A stretch of 64,000 nt of DNA from Myxacorys almedinensis A (GTDB taxonomy: Bacteria; Cyanobacteriota; Cyanobacteriia; Leptolyngbyales; Leptolyngbyaceae), in contig NZ_WVIE01000010.1 in assembly GCF_010091945.1 (NCBI RefSeq), positions 1 through 64,000 of the forward strand. Reading direction: 5' to 3'. Each line of letters opens with the position of its first letter. The stretch's first letter is position 1. The position numbers were made by a program, and so were the translations under genes. Below the pieces are notes generated by a model. That model was not told the origin of the DNA, made no database searches, and was given only the letters and a program-made list of their open reading frames with translations. Positions 46,484 to 55,859 of this stretch are shown one piece after another.

Positions 46484-46816
46484 CTAATTCTCCTGTGACT
46501 TGTCGGGGTAAAGGGTAACAAACCGAATCACTTCTGCTCCTTCATCTTGTTGCCAAATTGTGATGACTTTAAGCAGATGCCCATTTGGAGCAGCCCATTC
46601 AACTCCGATAGTAAAGCGTTTTCCCCACTGAGTCTTATCAGGCTTTGAAAAATCGCTCTCTTCTACAGCCTCAAGTATATCTTGCTTGAGAATTTGCCAG
46701 TTTTTAGGAGTGTAGCCAGCCAGAGATAAAAAAATGGATTTATCATATTTTGGCTGATAAATCAGAAGATATTCTGTTAATTTTCGGTCTTGAACTTCTA
46801 AAGGCAATTTTTTCAT
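46484..46816 (-). CDS. DUF6883-like small protein
   Basis: The 110-residue protein (KLTEYLLIYQPKYDKSIFL, LAGYTPKNWQILKQDILEAV, GKRFTIGVEWAAPNGHLLKV, TIWQQDEGAEVIRFVTLYP) fits the DUF6883 pattern, a compact alpha/beta fold related to bacterial toxin domains in some annotations. It pairs with DUF4926 downstream and lies 103 bp after the Mrr gene. No biochemical function is known to me. Confidence 0.7.
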   Translation of the reverse strand: MKKLPLEVQDRKLTEYLLIYQPKYDKSIFLSLAGYTPKNWQILKQDILEAVEESDFSKPDKTQWGKRFTIGVEWAAPNGHLLKVITIWQQDEGAEVIRFVTLYPDKSQEN

Positions 46817-46919
46817 ATTCAGTTAAGTCTTAAAAGTTGATAAATATATAATTAAAATTAAATAGAAATGTTCTTAATTAAGAATGTAAACCACTCAAGA
46901 GCTTATGTCAATCTAAACA

Positions 46920-47834
46920 CTATTCGCCTTCAAAATAATCAGAGTCTAACTTCTTAATTTGGTATTCAGAAACAGTTGATGCTCCTAAATTGAAATCAAT
47001 CATATATTGAGCAAGTTGCTCGCCATCGACAAGAACAACTTTGGTGTCATTTCTAGGAATATATTCTAAGGCTTGAATAGAGAATTTGGATGTCGTAATA
47101 AAAATTCCTTTCTTTGCGCCTTGACCTGCTAAAGCACCCACAAATCTTTGAATCTCTGGACGACCCACAGTATCATTCCATCGCTTTGCTTGAACATAAA
47201 TTACGTCTAAACCCAGTCGATCTTCCTTGATGATTCCGTCAATTCCTTCATCGCCTGTTTTGCCCATCGCTTTCCCCGCATCCTTGATTGAACCGCCATA
47301 TCCCATTCTGACTAAAAGCTCTACCACAAGCCGCTCAAAGAAATTAGGAGAACAATCTTTTACTTTATCTAGAATTTCTTGAGCTAAAGTTTTTCTAATT
47401 TTTTGATAGGCATATTCTAAGTCTTCCTCCGGCGTCTGTTGATTGATCAAATCATCATTGACTGGATTCGGAGAAGCACCATTAGGAGTTGTACTTCCAA
47501 TGAATTCGAGATATTCAGGAAACTGCTTTAATAACTGAATATTAATTGTGATAGGTTTAGCATTTAAAACTTCTATTCCTCGACCTGTAATTTTGAAGAA
47601 GGCTCGGCTTGGATATTTTAATAATCCTGCTTTCTTAAGATGCGTTCTTGCCCAACCTACTCTATTGTCGAAGACTGGTTGTTTACCACTAGGTAAAAGA
47701 TCTTGCTTTTCTGCATCCGTTAAGTTAAACACATTAGACAAATGCTCTACTGCTGCTCGAATAGAGTGCTCTTTTCCATCACTTGCAAATTGCATTAAAG
47801 GCAACATGATTGATTGAAAGTCTGGAATAGTCAT
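46920..47834 (-). CDS. mrr: Mrr-type restriction endonuclease
   Basis: This 304-residue protein has an N-terminal Mrr winged-helix DNA-binding domain (about 1-95) and a C-terminal Mrr catalytic domain. Catalytic motifs are DEGIDGIIKEDRLGLDVIYV and QAKRW, the D...QAK version of the PD-(D/E)XK fold usual in Mrr. FFERLVVELLVRMGYGG opens the nuclease domain. Mrr cuts methylated or foreign DNA. No methyltransferase adjoins it, consistent with a stand-alone type IV-like enzyme. Confidence 0.92.
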   Translation of the reverse strand: MTIPDFQSIMLPLMQFASDGKEHSIRAAVEHLSNVFNLTDAEKQDLLPSGKQPVFDNRVGWARTHLKKAGLLKYPSRAFFKITGRGIEVLNAKPITINIQLLKQFPEYLEFIGSTTPNGASPNPVNDDLINQQTPEEDLEYAYQKIRKTLAQEILDKVKDCSPNFFERLVVELLVRMGYGGSIKDAGKAMGKTGDEGIDGIIKEDRLGLDVIYVQAKRWNDTVGRPEIQRFVGALAGQGAKKGIFITTSKFSIQALEYIPRNDTKVVLVDGEQLAQYMIDFNLGASTVSEYQIKKLDSDYFEGE

Positions 47835-47977
47835 TAGGCACGATTTGAAGAAGCCTCAGTATGATAATTTACCAACTAAGGATTGCACAGAAAAATCGCA
47901 GAAATTGGACTCTTACGCATCTAGATCAAAGCGGCAGCAACAAGCGATGATGAGTGAATGGTTCAGAACAAAGAGTC

Positions 47978-48484
47978 ATGACGAATCCAATTCCAATTTC
48001 GACTTTTTTAATCGGTATTCACGGATTAATTGCCTTCGCCTTGTCTTACCTGGTCGTGATGGAGCGCACCCGCACCAAACTTTGGCACGGCGAATCGCGC
48101 ACTGATGTTGCGACCCAGCCCGATTATCTAAAAAATCCGAATCGGTGGGCAACTTGGATTGATCAAATAAGCCAAAAAACAGTTGTCACCAAAGCGATCG
48201 AGGATGGCGTGCTGCAACGAACGGTGAGAGCACACGCCAATTTTACAGAACACGTCCCGTTAGCGCTCCTATTTATCATTGCCTTGGAATTAGCGCCATC
48301 TCCGGTTTGGCTTGTGTGGTTGCTCGGTGGAACGCTTGCGATCGCCCGAGTTTTTCACGCCTGGGGCTTAATTCAAACCTACGGACCGTCTCCTGCCCGT
48401 GCAATCGGCTTTTTTGGAACCTGGTTTGTCTACATCGTCGGCAGCCTTGCCTGTCTTTATTACGGCACCATTGGACTGGTGTAG
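47978..48484 (+). CDS. MAPEG family membrane protein
   Basis: This protein of about 168 residues has four membrane helices and the MAPEG motif RAHANFTEHVPLALLFIIAL, with glutathione- and lipid-binding residues. The family covers glutathione S-transferases of membranes and leukotriene C4 synthase. Substrate is unknown. A GTG at 47954 opens the frame; the ATG at 47978 is preferred. Confidence 0.88.
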   Translation: MTNPIPISTFLIGIHGLIAFALSYLVVMERTRTKLWHGESRTDVATQPDYLKNPNRWATWIDQISQKTVVTKAIEDGVLQRTVRAHANFTEHVPLALLFIIALELAPSPVWLVWLLGGTLAIARVFHAWGLIQTYGPSPARAIGFFGTWFVYIVGSLACLYYGTIGLV

Positions 48485-48538
48485 AGCGGTTCCTTCAAAG
48501 TTGCGCCTTGCGCTAATCGCTTTGACAGAAACTTCAGG

Positions 48539-50014
48539 CTAATCGCTAGAAGGCAAAATCAGCCGAGGGGTCTCCTGCTGGGTCTCCGCCGATTTCTTAG
48601 CCGATGATGCCGCTTTCTTAGGCGGCTGGAGCGCGTCTTTACCTAACTGAATCGTCACATCTGACTGCAAATCACCGGTGTTTTCGATCCGCACCTCGCC
48701 ATAACCCAAAGACCGTCTTACCGCTTCAGCACTGCTAATATCGCCCCACTCCGCCACAATTCGGGTCACCCTTAGCGGCTCAGTCCACGGCTTAGCTTCG
48801 TAAACATTGTTATAACCCGCCGTTTTCAACCGTTCCATCACCTTTTGCAATCCCTTCTCTTGCTCAGTGCTATCTTGCACAGCAATCTTTAAAGTGTTGG
48901 GATTGATGTCTTTAAGATCGCTTGTCCCAAAGTCAAAGTGCTGTGCCATCAGAGCCTGAATTTTGCTTGGGCTCGGCAACCAATAGCTGGCAATATATTC
49001 TCCCGGAGAACTGAACTCTCCAGGAACCATTAGCATCTTGGTGTTCGAGCGATTTATCTGGGTGCCAAAGCCAACAAGGGCAACTAGTTCTTCGACCGTC
49101 AAATTTGTGTCGATATGAGACTGAATAACCGACAGAATTTTGGGAAACCGAGCTACCGTTGTTGGGTTCAAGGCTTGCTCCATCAGGGCGCGCATCACCA
49201 TCTGCTGCCGTTGAATTCTGCCAATATCGCCATTTTCGTCATAGCGAAAGCGGAGCAACTGGAGGGTCTGATCGCCGTTGAGGTGTTGGCGTCCGGCTTT
49301 GAGGTTGATATAAAGATGTTGGCTATCGTCTTGATATTTCATGTCTCTGGGCACATGAACGGTGACGCCACCCAACGCTTCGATCAGCGCTTCAACCCCC
49401 TGGACATTAATGGTGACATAGCGATCGATACCCACGCCGCCGAGCAATTCACTCACCGATTTTGCACTTAAAGCAGGACCGCCATAGTAGTTGGCTTCGT
49501 TGATTTTGGTCATGCCATGATTGGCGATGTACGTCCGGGTGTCTCGCGGAATCGACATGACGCTGAGCTTCCGTTTTTCTGGATCAAACCGCAGCAGCAA
49601 GAGTGTGTCGGTTAGCCCTTCAAACGAGTTGACCAATGCATGATAAGACTGATTTTTTGCCTCTTCAGGCGGGTTGGCGAGGTCGGAAGTCAGGACTTTG
49701 ACCCCCATCACCAGAATATTAACCGGGCGGGTAAGCTCTGGCAGGCGTAAGTTAGTGTTGCTGGAAAACTTTTCGCCTTTGCCAAAAATCGAGGCTTCTG
49801 CGGGGCTGAGTTGCCGCTGCATCAGGGGGGTGCTGGCGAGAGAAACTGCGAGTAACGCGCCTGCGGTGGCAGAAATCATGGCAACGCCCGCTAAGCAAAA
49901 GACTAGCCAAAGTAGGCGTACGCCTTTGGGCTTAGCAGGTTTCCGAGATTTTGACTTGAGGGGAGCTTTTTTAGACGCAGCAGGACGCTTATTCGTTTTC
50001 ACGGGTTTCCTCAC
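48539..50014 (-). CDS. LytR-CpsA-Psr (LCP) family protein
   Basis: The 491-residue protein has a basic N-terminus, one membrane helix (about 33-57) and an LCP domain. Its motifs are NILVMGVKVL, LLLRFDPEKRKLSVMSIPRD, TYIANHGMTKINEANYYGGP and LLRFRYDENGDIGRIQRQQM, including the conserved Arg residues that bind pyrophosphate. A LytR_C-type domain lies at about 370-465. LCP enzymes attach teichoic-acid-like or capsular polymers to the cell wall, so it may anchor a surface polysaccharide. Confidence 0.9.
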   Translation of the reverse strand: MRKPVKTNKRPAASKKAPLKSKSRKPAKPKGVRLLWLVFCLAGVAMISATAGALLAVSLASTPLMQRQLSPAEASIFGKGEKFSSNTNLRLPELTRPVNILVMGVKVLTSDLANPPEEAKNQSYHALVNSFEGLTDTLLLLRFDPEKRKLSVMSIPRDTRTYIANHGMTKINEANYYGGPALSAKSVSELLGGVGIDRYVTINVQGVEALIEALGGVTVHVPRDMKYQDDSQHLYINLKAGRQHLNGDQTLQLLRFRYDENGDIGRIQRQQMVMRALMEQALNPTTVARFPKILSVIQSHIDTNLTVEELVALVGFGTQINRSNTKMLMVPGEFSSPGEYIASYWLPSPSKIQALMAQHFDFGTSDLKDINPNTLKIAVQDSTEQEKGLQKVMERLKTAGYNNVYEAKPWTEPLRVTRIVAEWGDISSAEAVRRSLGYGEVRIENTGDLQSDVTIQLGKDALQPPKKAASSAKKSAETQQETPRLILPSSD

Positions 50015-50376
50015 GACACCAACTTTAAATCTACAGTTTTTTTTAAGAAACAGCCTAAGCTAGATAGAGACTCAATTGTAGGCAATTAAGTACTCTATGG
50101 CATTTTTTTTCGCACTCTTGTCAACCCTACTGATCGTCTACTGAGAGTACCAAAAGCAGCCTGTTGATCTTATTTTCCCAATTCTGCCGATAAAAACGGG
50201 AGAAATTCAAGGAATTTGACGAACTTTGGGCGAAAATGGTTCGGATTGGCATTTTCTGCGTCTGCGATCGCGCTTAAAAAGTTCCGAAAAATCGCGGTTG
50301 CGGTTTTTACAAACCTTATTTTTGCAGATCCTGCATGATGCAGGATCTGCGGGGTAACGTATCCCTTAAAGAAGCC
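50015..50376 (-). other. Intergenic region with a perfect 27-bp palindrome
   Basis: GCAGATCCTGCAT (50324-50336) is followed by one base and its exact inverted copy (to 50350). On the minus strand the hairpin is followed by an A-rich tract and has no U-run, so it is not a standard terminator for the pentapeptide gene ending at 50377. It may be an operator, a repeat element or a processing hairpin. Confidence 0.6.
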
Positions 50377-52584
50377 TCACTTGAAGTAGATTAACAAGTT
50401 GAGTCCGGGAATTGTTCTTGAAAGCGTCCAGAGCAACAGCGCGATATACAGCGTTCCCAGCGTCCACTGATACCAGACCAGGGTGGCAATGAGACCAGGA
50501 AGATGCTCGTCGCGCATTCGCAGATCGTTGAAGCCAAAGCGAAGAAAATTGTTGAAACTAAAGTCAAAATAGTTGAGCCAGTTCCATCGTTTCTGCCAGG
50601 GAATCGGCAGATAGCGTTCTCGAAACAGGGGGTAGCGGGGAATGGTGGGGAGGCGTCCGATCAAGATTCGCAGTTGGCGCAGCGTTCCTTCTTCCATAAA
50701 GTAACTCGTGTCTATTAGGGGATGATACCGCCCTTGGCGATAGAGCAAGACCAGCAGCAGTAGGGGAATGGGGACGGCAACGATCGCCCAACTGAGGAGG
50801 GTGATTGCAGGGCGATCGGCGGTTTGAACGATCGCCGTTAGCCCTAGGGCGGCTAGCCCGGTCGCCAGCGCCATTACCCAGAGGGTTTCTTCGGGGGTGG
50901 GCAAAATGGGTGTGGGGTAGCGCCTGCGCCAGCGATCGCTAACCCAAAACAGAATGCTGAAATAAGCAACAGTGACCAGCCCTACGCCAAAGATCAGCCA
51001 AAAGCTGGTGCCGTCGCGGCTGAGCACCAAGAGCAAGCTTAAGCCGAGCCATGTGATCGCCCTCGATAGACGATAGAGCAGATCCAAAAGCGGGGGTAAG
51101 GGGGCGGTGGTGATGATGCGATCGCGCACATTGATATAGGTGGCGATGCCAATCTCATCGAGGGTCAGCAGTTCGGTGCGGTTGCGAAAGGGTTGCTGAC
51201 GGCGGCGAAGCAGCAACGCATCGGCTTGTTTTTCGCTAAACCCGATGCGTTGAAGACGCTCAGCACTGGCGCTGTTGAGGTTTGTGCCGATGATTTGTTG
51301 GAGCACTAGGCGCGATCGCAACCGTTGTCGCAAATAATCCACCTGATTAGCATCCCCAATCTGTTCTAATCGCCGGAAGTTGCGAACCAACTCGCGCAGC
51401 AGATTTTCGTTTCCGGTCAACGTTGGCACCGAGATCACCTGCCCGATTTGCCCTGGATCGCCCAAAATTTTGACTTTATCAGAATCAAACCGTAGCCCCG
51501 GCACATTGAGATAAGCCGCCGCGCCAAAGGTGCAGTAGCTAAAATCGGCGCGATCAAGAATCGTCGCCCCGCGAAGATTGACCGGGCGCTCGAACTGGGC
51601 TTCTCGAAAAAGTGCCGCTTGCTCAAACGTCGCATCGGTTAAAAACAGCGATTGGCTAAACTTTCCTTTACTAAACTGCACCTGATCACGCCAGTGAGTT
51701 TGAGCAAAATCAGCATTTCCTTGCCACTGCACCCGCGAGAAATTAGCAGGTTGGTCAAACACGGCTTGATTAAAGTTAGCAGTTGCCTGAAACTCACTGC
51801 CCTGAAAATTGACTTCGCCCTGAAACTGCACCTGGTTAAAGTCGGCTTTGCCAAAGAAAATGCTGCTGCGAAACTGCACGCCTCGCCCAAAGTTGGCACT
51901 CGCAAAACTCACGGGCAAACTAAACCGAACTTGCGTTAAGTTTGCCCCTGCCGGAAACTGAGTTCCCTGGGCCTCGACTCGGTTGAGAAAAAAGGTATTA
52001 GAAAAATCTGCCGCGCCTGTAGCACGGGTTTGAGCCAGCTTTAGCAGACCTCGAAAGACCGTAATTTGGAGCGGTGCCGTTAGGGTTGTGTCTTTGGTTG
52101 GGGTAATCAACAGCGATTGAGATAGAGTGCTGAGGCGGTAGAGGCGGCGGCGATCGCGCTTGAGTTGTGCCTGTTCTGTGGGGGTAAAAATCGGCGAAAG
52201 GGCTTCCCCATCATAAAACGGAACACGCAGCCCTAATTTGCTGATGCTCAAATCGCCTTGGATCTGTGAGTAGCTTAGGTCTAAGCCCATTGGCGCTCCG
52301 GGGCGCTGAAGATGAGCTTGCAGCAAACTATAAAACTGCTCACGAAAGGCTGCATTTTCCGGACGCAAATCGATGTCCATTCGCCGCAGATCAAGAAGGC
52401 GGTTTCCTTCGCTGGCAATTGGCGATCGCAGGCGTTCTTGTAACAGATCGAGGGTGAGCGGGGTGAGATCGCGGGGCGAGATCGCAAGGAGTGCAGAGTT
52501 TGCCGCGATCGCAGGCAAAGCAACACCAAAGGTTAGCACCGCGATCGCAACAGAGAGCAGGCAAGCAAGAACTTTAGATTGCAC
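50377..52584 (-). CDS. Pentapeptide-repeat/helix-hairpin-helix membrane protein
   Basis: The 735-residue protein has a signal peptide (about 1-28, ending PAIAA). A pentapeptide-repeat stretch runs at about 195-350, with repeats such as ADFNQ, ANFNQ, ANFSR and FSQSLFL. A helix-hairpin-helix region lies at about 430-490 (LNSASAERLQRIGFSEKQAD). Four or more membrane helices follow (about 500-625 and near the C-terminus). Pentapeptide repeats form a right-handed beta helix. The start codon is GTG (52584). A role in membrane or envelope is possible but unknown. Its neighbour LCP gene is on the same strand, but the gap holds a palindrome. Confidence 0.85.
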   Translation of the reverse strand: MQSKVLACLLSVAIAVLTFGVALPAIAANSALLAISPRDLTPLTLDLLQERLRSPIASEGNRLLDLRRMDIDLRPENAAFREQFYSLLQAHLQRPGAPMGLDLSYSQIQGDLSISKLGLRVPFYDGEALSPIFTPTEQAQLKRDRRRLYRLSTLSQSLLITPTKDTTLTAPLQITVFRGLLKLAQTRATGAADFSNTFFLNRVEAQGTQFPAGANLTQVRFSLPVSFASANFGRGVQFRSSIFFGKADFNQVQFQGEVNFQGSEFQATANFNQAVFDQPANFSRVQWQGNADFAQTHWRDQVQFSKGKFSQSLFLTDATFEQAALFREAQFERPVNLRGATILDRADFSYCTFGAAAYLNVPGLRFDSDKVKILGDPGQIGQVISVPTLTGNENLLRELVRNFRRLEQIGDANQVDYLRQRLRSRLVLQQIIGTNLNSASAERLQRIGFSEKQADALLLRRRQQPFRNRTELLTLDEIGIATYINVRDRIITTAPLPPLLDLLYRLSRAITWLGLSLLLVLSRDGTSFWLIFGVGLVTVAYFSILFWVSDRWRRRYPTPILPTPEETLWVMALATGLAALGLTAIVQTADRPAITLLSWAIVAVPIPLLLLVLLYRQGRYHPLIDTSYFMEEGTLRQLRILIGRLPTIPRYPLFRERYLPIPWQKRWNWLNYFDFSFNNFLRFGFNDLRMRDEHLPGLIATLVWYQWTLGTLYIALLLWTLSRTIPGLNLLIYFK

Positions 52585-52845
52585 AGAATGACAAACACAA
52601 CATTATTTACTGTTTGCCCTTTATACCGGAGGATGGTCACTTAATCAAAATGTTCAGTTTTATCGAGCAAGCCTAAATCCCTCGTGAGATCGGGTTTTTC
52701 AAGACTCGAAGAACTCAAAGATCTAGCAACCTACACATCTTACAACTTCGATCACTATACAATTCATACAGGTTTTGATCTAAGTTTTGCTCCAAATAGC
52801 ACAACCGGAAGAGAAACGCAAAATGACCCGACAAAAACAAAGAAA

Positions 52846-52879
52846 AAGCATCTGAATATAGCTTAGCTATCAGATGCTT
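52846..52879 (-). terminator. Rho-independent terminator of the 52901 gene
   Basis: AAGCATCTGA pairs with TCAGATGCTT over 10 bp. On the minus strand the stem is followed by TTTTTCTTTGTTTTT, a good U-rich tract, directly downstream of the small protein gene. Confidence 0.85.
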
Positions 52880-52900
52880 CTTCAGGGAGCAATGGCACGA

Positions 52901-53272
52901 TTAGTTTGACTGTGCTGCGTTATCTTTCAGCGCACGAACACTCCGCTTAGCAGTATCGGAATACATTTCGCCAAAATCTTTGACTGCTTCGGCAGACTCT
53001 TTCCCAATTCGCTCAAGCCGCTCTCCAGTTTCGCCTTCCGTCTGACGGGCTTCTTTGTTCCACTGACCCGTTGTTTTTGGTCTATCAGACTTATCTTGGC
53101 TAACAGCCTTATCTATGGTTTTGGTAGCGGCGCGGCTATTGTTTGGCAACTCAGCTAGGGTCGTGAATAGCAAAAACCCGACCATAACAACCGACAAGAC
53201 CTGTCTGATCTGAAATACTTCAAATAATGAACTGATAGAAGCTACTACCCTAGAAATCAATTTTTTCATCAT
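52901..53272 (-). CDS. Small secreted or membrane-anchored protein, unknown
   Basis: The protein has about 123 residues: a basic N-terminus, one hydrophobic segment (about 20-42) that acts as a signal peptide or anchor (LSVVMVGFLLFTTLAELPNN), then a charged, repeat-like helical tail rich in Lys, Glu and Ala (GERLERIGKESAEAVKDFGE). The pattern recalls small cyanobacterial stress proteins (DUF6658-like), but the match is uncertain. The ATG at 53272 has TGGAG upstream. Confidence 0.65.
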   Translation of the reverse strand: MMKKLISRVVASISSLFEVFQIRQVLSVVMVGFLLFTTLAELPNNSRAATKTIDKAVSQDKSDRPKTTGQWNKEARQTEGETGERLERIGKESAEAVKDFGEMYSDTAKRSVRALKDNAAQSN

Positions 53273-54040
53273 AAACTCCATTCGTTTCTCGCAATTTGTG
53301 TAGCAAAACTGCCTTTACGCGGCTGAATTCACATAGCGCACAGTAGGTTCCCCATTGGCGTGCGCTTCGTCTTCAACGGTAGGTGAGAGAGCCTTTCATT
53401 TCTTCTTTCGCAAGAGATACAAGCTGTATAAACGTTTGAAGTATTTTTAAACTCTAATTTTCTTTCTAAAAGCTGAGGAATTGTTTTACACCAGAGAGCA
53501 GCAAGCTAAACAGATTTGGCTTAGATACATGGCGCAAACTAAATTAGCGATCGCACAACTAATCTATTTAATATGAGCTAAGAATAGAACCTGATTGCCA
53601 GCAGAGACGCCTACAGAATTGGCGAGTATTGGTTGAGTTCTCATTTTTTGTCATACATCTTAGCAATAATCAACAAATAATGTGCGATCGCACAAAGTAC
53701 CTATGTTCTGCTCTTGATATTAATGCTCTTAACCCCCAAAGGTTAGCAAAGCCAATCACCGCCTGAACTAACAGCCACCATCTCTAACTTTTAGCAGGAA
53801 ACTGAATCCTTCATCGCGAACTCTTGGCGCTAAGCATAATTACTCAACAGAAAGATTTGACCCTTTAAAACCCTTTAAAGTTTAAACTTTCTTGAACTAG
53901 TATTCACATTAAAAGAGTATTTCTCTATACTGATTTCTAACCAATAGCGATTGGCTTTACCGACCTCTAAAAAGATGACGGGGATCGCTACGATGAGTTT
54001 CTAAACTAAACACAATAAATCTAGCTCTGGGAGAATTGAC
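53273..54040. other. Intergenic region, AT-rich, with short tandem repeats
   Basis: The 760-bp divergent spacer has no supported gene. ACCCTTTAAA occurs twice in tandem at 53860-53879. It should contain the promoters of both flanking small genes. Confidence 0.4.
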
Positions 54041-54424
54041 ATGACGTTAGCGCGTAGCCAAGATTCGGACAGTTTATATTTCTTATTAGCTGCCAAAAGC
54101 TTTCTACTGTGGACGTTTACGCTTATAGTTTGCATGATTGTCATCGGCTTTCCGCTACTAGCTTTAGTTGTTTCAGTTGGTGCTCTATTAGCCGGAGCGC
54201 TGCACGCTATCCTGCCGTTAAGCGGAGTTTTGTTTGCCATCCTTTCTGTGATTGGAATTCATGCTGTAGGCATCATGTTAATGGCTGGTTTTTTAACATC
54301 ACAACGAATTCATCCTCAAGAAGTCGAGTGGCTGCGTTGGCTAAATGGTCAAGCAAATCCATTGCATACCTCTATCTATGCATCTTGTCCCTTGACCTGC
54401 GACATCAATCACCCGTCAATTTAA
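54041..54424 (+). CDS. Small membrane protein of unknown function
   Basis: This 127-residue protein has about three membrane helices (residues 20-95) and a soluble tail. GGGAGAATT precedes the ATG, and no alternative frame is as long. No family is recognised. The region upstream is AT-rich and has no obvious partner gene. Confidence 0.6.
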   Translation: MTLARSQDSDSLYFLLAAKSFLLWTFTLIVCMIVIGFPLLALVVSVGALLAGALHAILPLSGVLFAILSVIGIHAVGIMLMAGFLTSQRIHPQEVEWLRWLNGQANPLHTSIYASCPLTCDINHPSI

Positions 54425-54568
54425 TTTGATTTAATCATTCAAAATTTAGAAGCTTTCGGTGAACTGGTCTGACAATTCCTGGCTTTGGCTGGGAATTTTT
54501 TTATCTCCACAAACGAGGAAGAGATTCATTATTGCGGGTGCTCTCTTCCTGCCGCATTCCGGTACCAT

Positions 54569-54596
54569 AGTGAAGACCATTCAGTGAAGACCATTC
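54569..54596. repeat. 14-bp perfect tandem duplication
   Basis: AGTGAAGACCATTC occurs twice head to tail, about 110 bp upstream of wecB. Confidence 0.95.
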
Positions 54597-54705
54597 TCCC
54601 TCTCGGAACGATCCGGATGGCTAAAGTCAACACAGAAATCCTGATCAACAAGGCTCTTGGTAGCCGTGCTGACTGTGTTCCTGTTCTTATGACTCGATAA
54701 ATTCC

Positions 54706-55818
54706 ATGCTGAAGTTTCCAATTCCGGTTTGTCTAATTGTGGGGACGCGCCCCGAAGCGATCAAAATGGCTCCTGTGATCCAAGCGTTTCAGCGATCGCA
54801 GGCGTTTGAAACCCAGGTGGTGCTGACGGGGCAACACCGCGAAATGGTAGATCAGGTGATGCAGTTGTTTGATCTATCTGCGGGGCATGATCTGGCAATT
54901 ATGCAGCCCAAACAAACCCTAACCGACATTACGTGCGGGTCGCTGCGTGGCTTAGAGTCGCTGTTTCAAACGCTCCAGCCCCGCATGGTGCTTGTCCAAG
55001 GGGATACAACGACAGCATTTGCAGCCGCCTTAGCTGCGTTTTATCAAAAAATTCCGGTGGGGCATGTAGAAGCCGGATTGCGGACAGAGGACTTATTCAA
55101 CCCCTATCCTGAAGAAGCCAATCGGCGGTTGGTGTCGCAACTGACTCAGCTTCACTTTGCGCCCACGGCGTTGTCGGTGGAAAACTTGCAGCGATCGCAG
55201 GTCTTAGGCGAGATTCATCAAACTGGCAACACCGTGATCGATGCCTTGCTTGCAGTGGCAAATCGTCAGCCTGCATGCGATATTCCAGGGTTAGACTGGA
55301 GCCGCCATCGCACAATTTTAGCCACCGTGCACCGGCGCGAAAACTGGGGGCAACCGCTCGAAGACATTGCTCACGGCTTCCTCAAGGTGCTAGATCAGGT
55401 TGAAGATACGGCATTGCTGCTGCCGCTACATCGAAATCCAACCGTTCGCGAACCGTTGTCCGCCCTGCTCGGAGCACATCCCCGCATCTTTCTAACAGAG
55501 CCGCTAGATTATACTCAGCTAGTTGGGGCAATGCAGCGCTGCTATTTGCTCTTGACCGATTCGGGCGGCATTCAAGAAGAAGCACCCAGTTTGGGTAAGC
55601 CTGTTTTGGTGTTACGAGAAACCACCGAACGCCCGGAAGCAGTCATGGCAGGTACGGCAAAGCTGATCGGCACTAACCCAGACACAATTTTGCAAGAAGC
55701 GGCGGAGTTGCTCAACAATCCGCAAGCCTACGGGGCAATGGCAAATGCGGTGAACCCTTTTGGGGATGGGTTAGCTTCAGAGCGGATCGTGCGGATTGTT
55801 GAACAGTATTTGACCTGA
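54706..55818 (+). CDS. wecB: UDP-N-acetylglucosamine 2-epimerase (non-hydrolysing)
   Basis: The 370-residue GT-B-like enzyme interconverts UDP-GlcNAc and UDP-ManNAc for cell-surface sugars. It has LIVGTRPEAIKMAPVIQAF, VQGDTTTAFAAALAAFY, HVEAGLRTEDLFNPYPEEAN, TVHRRENWGQPLEDI and LTDSGGIQEEAPSLGKPVLV. It may feed polysaccharide synthesis, but it is 31 kb from the cluster. Confidence 0.95.
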   Translation: MLKFPIPVCLIVGTRPEAIKMAPVIQAFQRSQAFETQVVLTGQHREMVDQVMQLFDLSAGHDLAIMQPKQTLTDITCGSLRGLESLFQTLQPRMVLVQGDTTTAFAAALAAFYQKIPVGHVEAGLRTEDLFNPYPEEANRRLVSQLTQLHFAPTALSVENLQRSQVLGEIHQTGNTVIDALLAVANRQPACDIPGLDWSRHRTILATVHRRENWGQPLEDIAHGFLKVLDQVEDTALLLPLHRNPTVREPLSALLGAHPRIFLTEPLDYTQLVGAMQRCYLLLTDSGGIQEEAPSLGKPVLVLRETTERPEAVMAGTAKLIGTNPDTILQEAAELLNNPQAYGAMANAVNPFGDGLASERIVRIVEQYLT

Positions 55819-55859
55819 GTTCGGCTGGGCATACAGGAGTTTCTGTAGGGTCGTCATTC

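Noticed and set aside
52684-52866. 60-codon plus-strand ORF
   Set aside because: Its end runs through the terminator hairpin of the facing gene, and its start lacks a ribosome site.
54485-54700. 71-codon ORF upstream of wecB
   Set aside because: It crosses the 14-bp tandem repeat and looks like translated non-coding sequence.
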